A DNA stretch of 64,000 bases from Ectobius pallidus (taxonomy: Eukaryota; Arthropoda; Insecta; Blattodea; Ectobiidae), in assembly GCA_964059195.1 (NCBI GenBank), contig CAXKWD010000013.1:23040611-23104610 (forward strand), written 5' to 3'. The notes under the pieces were generated by a model. It had not been told where the DNA came from. It was given only the letters and a program-made list of their open reading frames with translations, and made no database searches. Position numbers and translations under genes: made by a program. Positions 63,562-64,000 of this stretch are shown one piece after another; position 1 is the stretch's first letter; each line of letters begins with the position of its first letter.

Positions 63562-63752
63562 GTAATAAACCTACTAAACATTTATTGGAACATTAACCAA
63601 AGAAAAAACCTTTTTACCATGCTACCATTTTCATTACTTCCAAATGTTTCATTTATTTTTTGTAATTTTAAAGTGAAATTATTATTTACTTTGTATAATA
63701 TTACTGTTTAATTTAAATTTCTGTTGCCCTTTATTATTTTTGATTGTCTAAA

Positions 63753-63818
63753 TAGTCTAGACGTTAGCATTCCTGACTATGGATTTGCCATTTCTGGTTC
63801 AATTCCTGGTATCTCTCA
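63753..63818 (+). mobile_element. SINE head fragment (tRNA-like)
   Basis: Contains GACGTTAGCATTCCTGACT (A-box region) and GGTTCAATTCCTGG (B box), matching the head of family A, and then breaks off at the hAT-like element starting at 63819. Confidence 0.65.
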
Positions 63819-64000
63819 GCAATGGCGGACGCAGAATTTTTTTCGGGGGGGGGGGGATTTGAATAGGTAGAAAGAATACCAAAAAAAAATGAACTAACTT
63901 TCATACATAATTAGTTTATAAAACTGGCCACTTACAATGCATTTTTTTTTCAAATTTCTGGGGGGGATTTATCCCCTCTATCCCCCCCCTGCGTCCGCCA
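63819..64000. mobile_element. hAT-like MITE, cut by the window edge
   Basis: Begins CAATGGCGGACGCAG and the window ends in CTGCGTCCGCCA, the exact reverse complement of the inner 12 bases. G runs (63845-63855, 63961-63966) and C runs near the ends also pair. The last three bases of the right end and the target duplication lie outside. Confidence 0.75.

Noticed and set aside
63325..63356. TTAGGC/TTAGGT-like run, possible interstitial telomere repeat
   Set aside because: Only four or so imperfect units; insect telomeres are usually TTAGG and the run is too short to support a telomeric origin.
1..64000. CRISPR array, prokaryotic operon or phage system
   Set aside because: Direct repeats here are microsatellites or transposons without regular unique spacers; the only host gene is spliced.

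Overview
This window is intron-rich animal DNA, and every recognisable host coding piece belongs to one gene on the + strand. I assembled 24 exons (226 to 63561) by hand from open frames, AG acceptors, GT donors and phase agreement. They join without a frame break into about 1,492 codons, open at both ends. The product looks like the middle and C-terminal part of a secreted apolipoprotein-B-like large lipid transfer protein: low-complexity-free beta-type sequence, recurring T/S-P-F motifs, many N-glycosylation sequons, few cysteines, and a turn to amphipathic helix in the last exon. An insect apolipophorin II/I precursor or the large apolipoprotein of lipid transfer particle (apoLTP) are the two best candidates; I cannot separate them without a search. 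The N-terminal lipid-transfer module and any C-terminal von Willebrand D domain would lie outside the window.

The AT-rich introns (0.4 to 5.8 kb) are packed with transposable elements and simple repeats. That, plus the tRNA-derived SINEs, suggests a large insect genome; a polyneopteran such as a cockroach is my guess, not a demonstrated assignment.

Layout. 0-8.7 kb: exons 1-5, a Tc1/mariner foldback element (1600-2243), a mariner foldback (2986-3653) and a large CCACCCA-type minisatellite (4494-4832). 8.7-18.4 kb: LINE relics, a GC-rich solo LTR (9178-9857), a nearly intact reverse transcriptase ORF (10155-11720), exon 6, a second Tc1/mariner foldback split by a LINE (14620-16561), then a Tc1/mariner element and a hAT element side by side just before exon 7. 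18.4-33 kb: exons 7-13, another mariner foldback (18968-19647), a hAT with a nested LINE (22945-24190), and a perfect hairpin 48 bases upstream of exon 10. 33-49.7 kb: exons 14-18, SINEs, hAT elements, an A-rich array, a mariner foldback (45515-46142) and a LINE (46718-48409). 49.7-64 kb: exons 19-24, a hAT carrying a SINE (51131-52956), a second damaged copy of that composite, a mariner foldback (55826-56523), a hAT (56590-57341) and a hAT MITE at the right edge.

The most unusual signal is that six Tc1/mariner relics share one architecture: the 3' end of the transposase gene, with its terminal repeat, is present at both ends in inverted orientation. I see no CRISPR array, rRNA, intact tRNA gene, bacterial or viral operon, and no second host gene.
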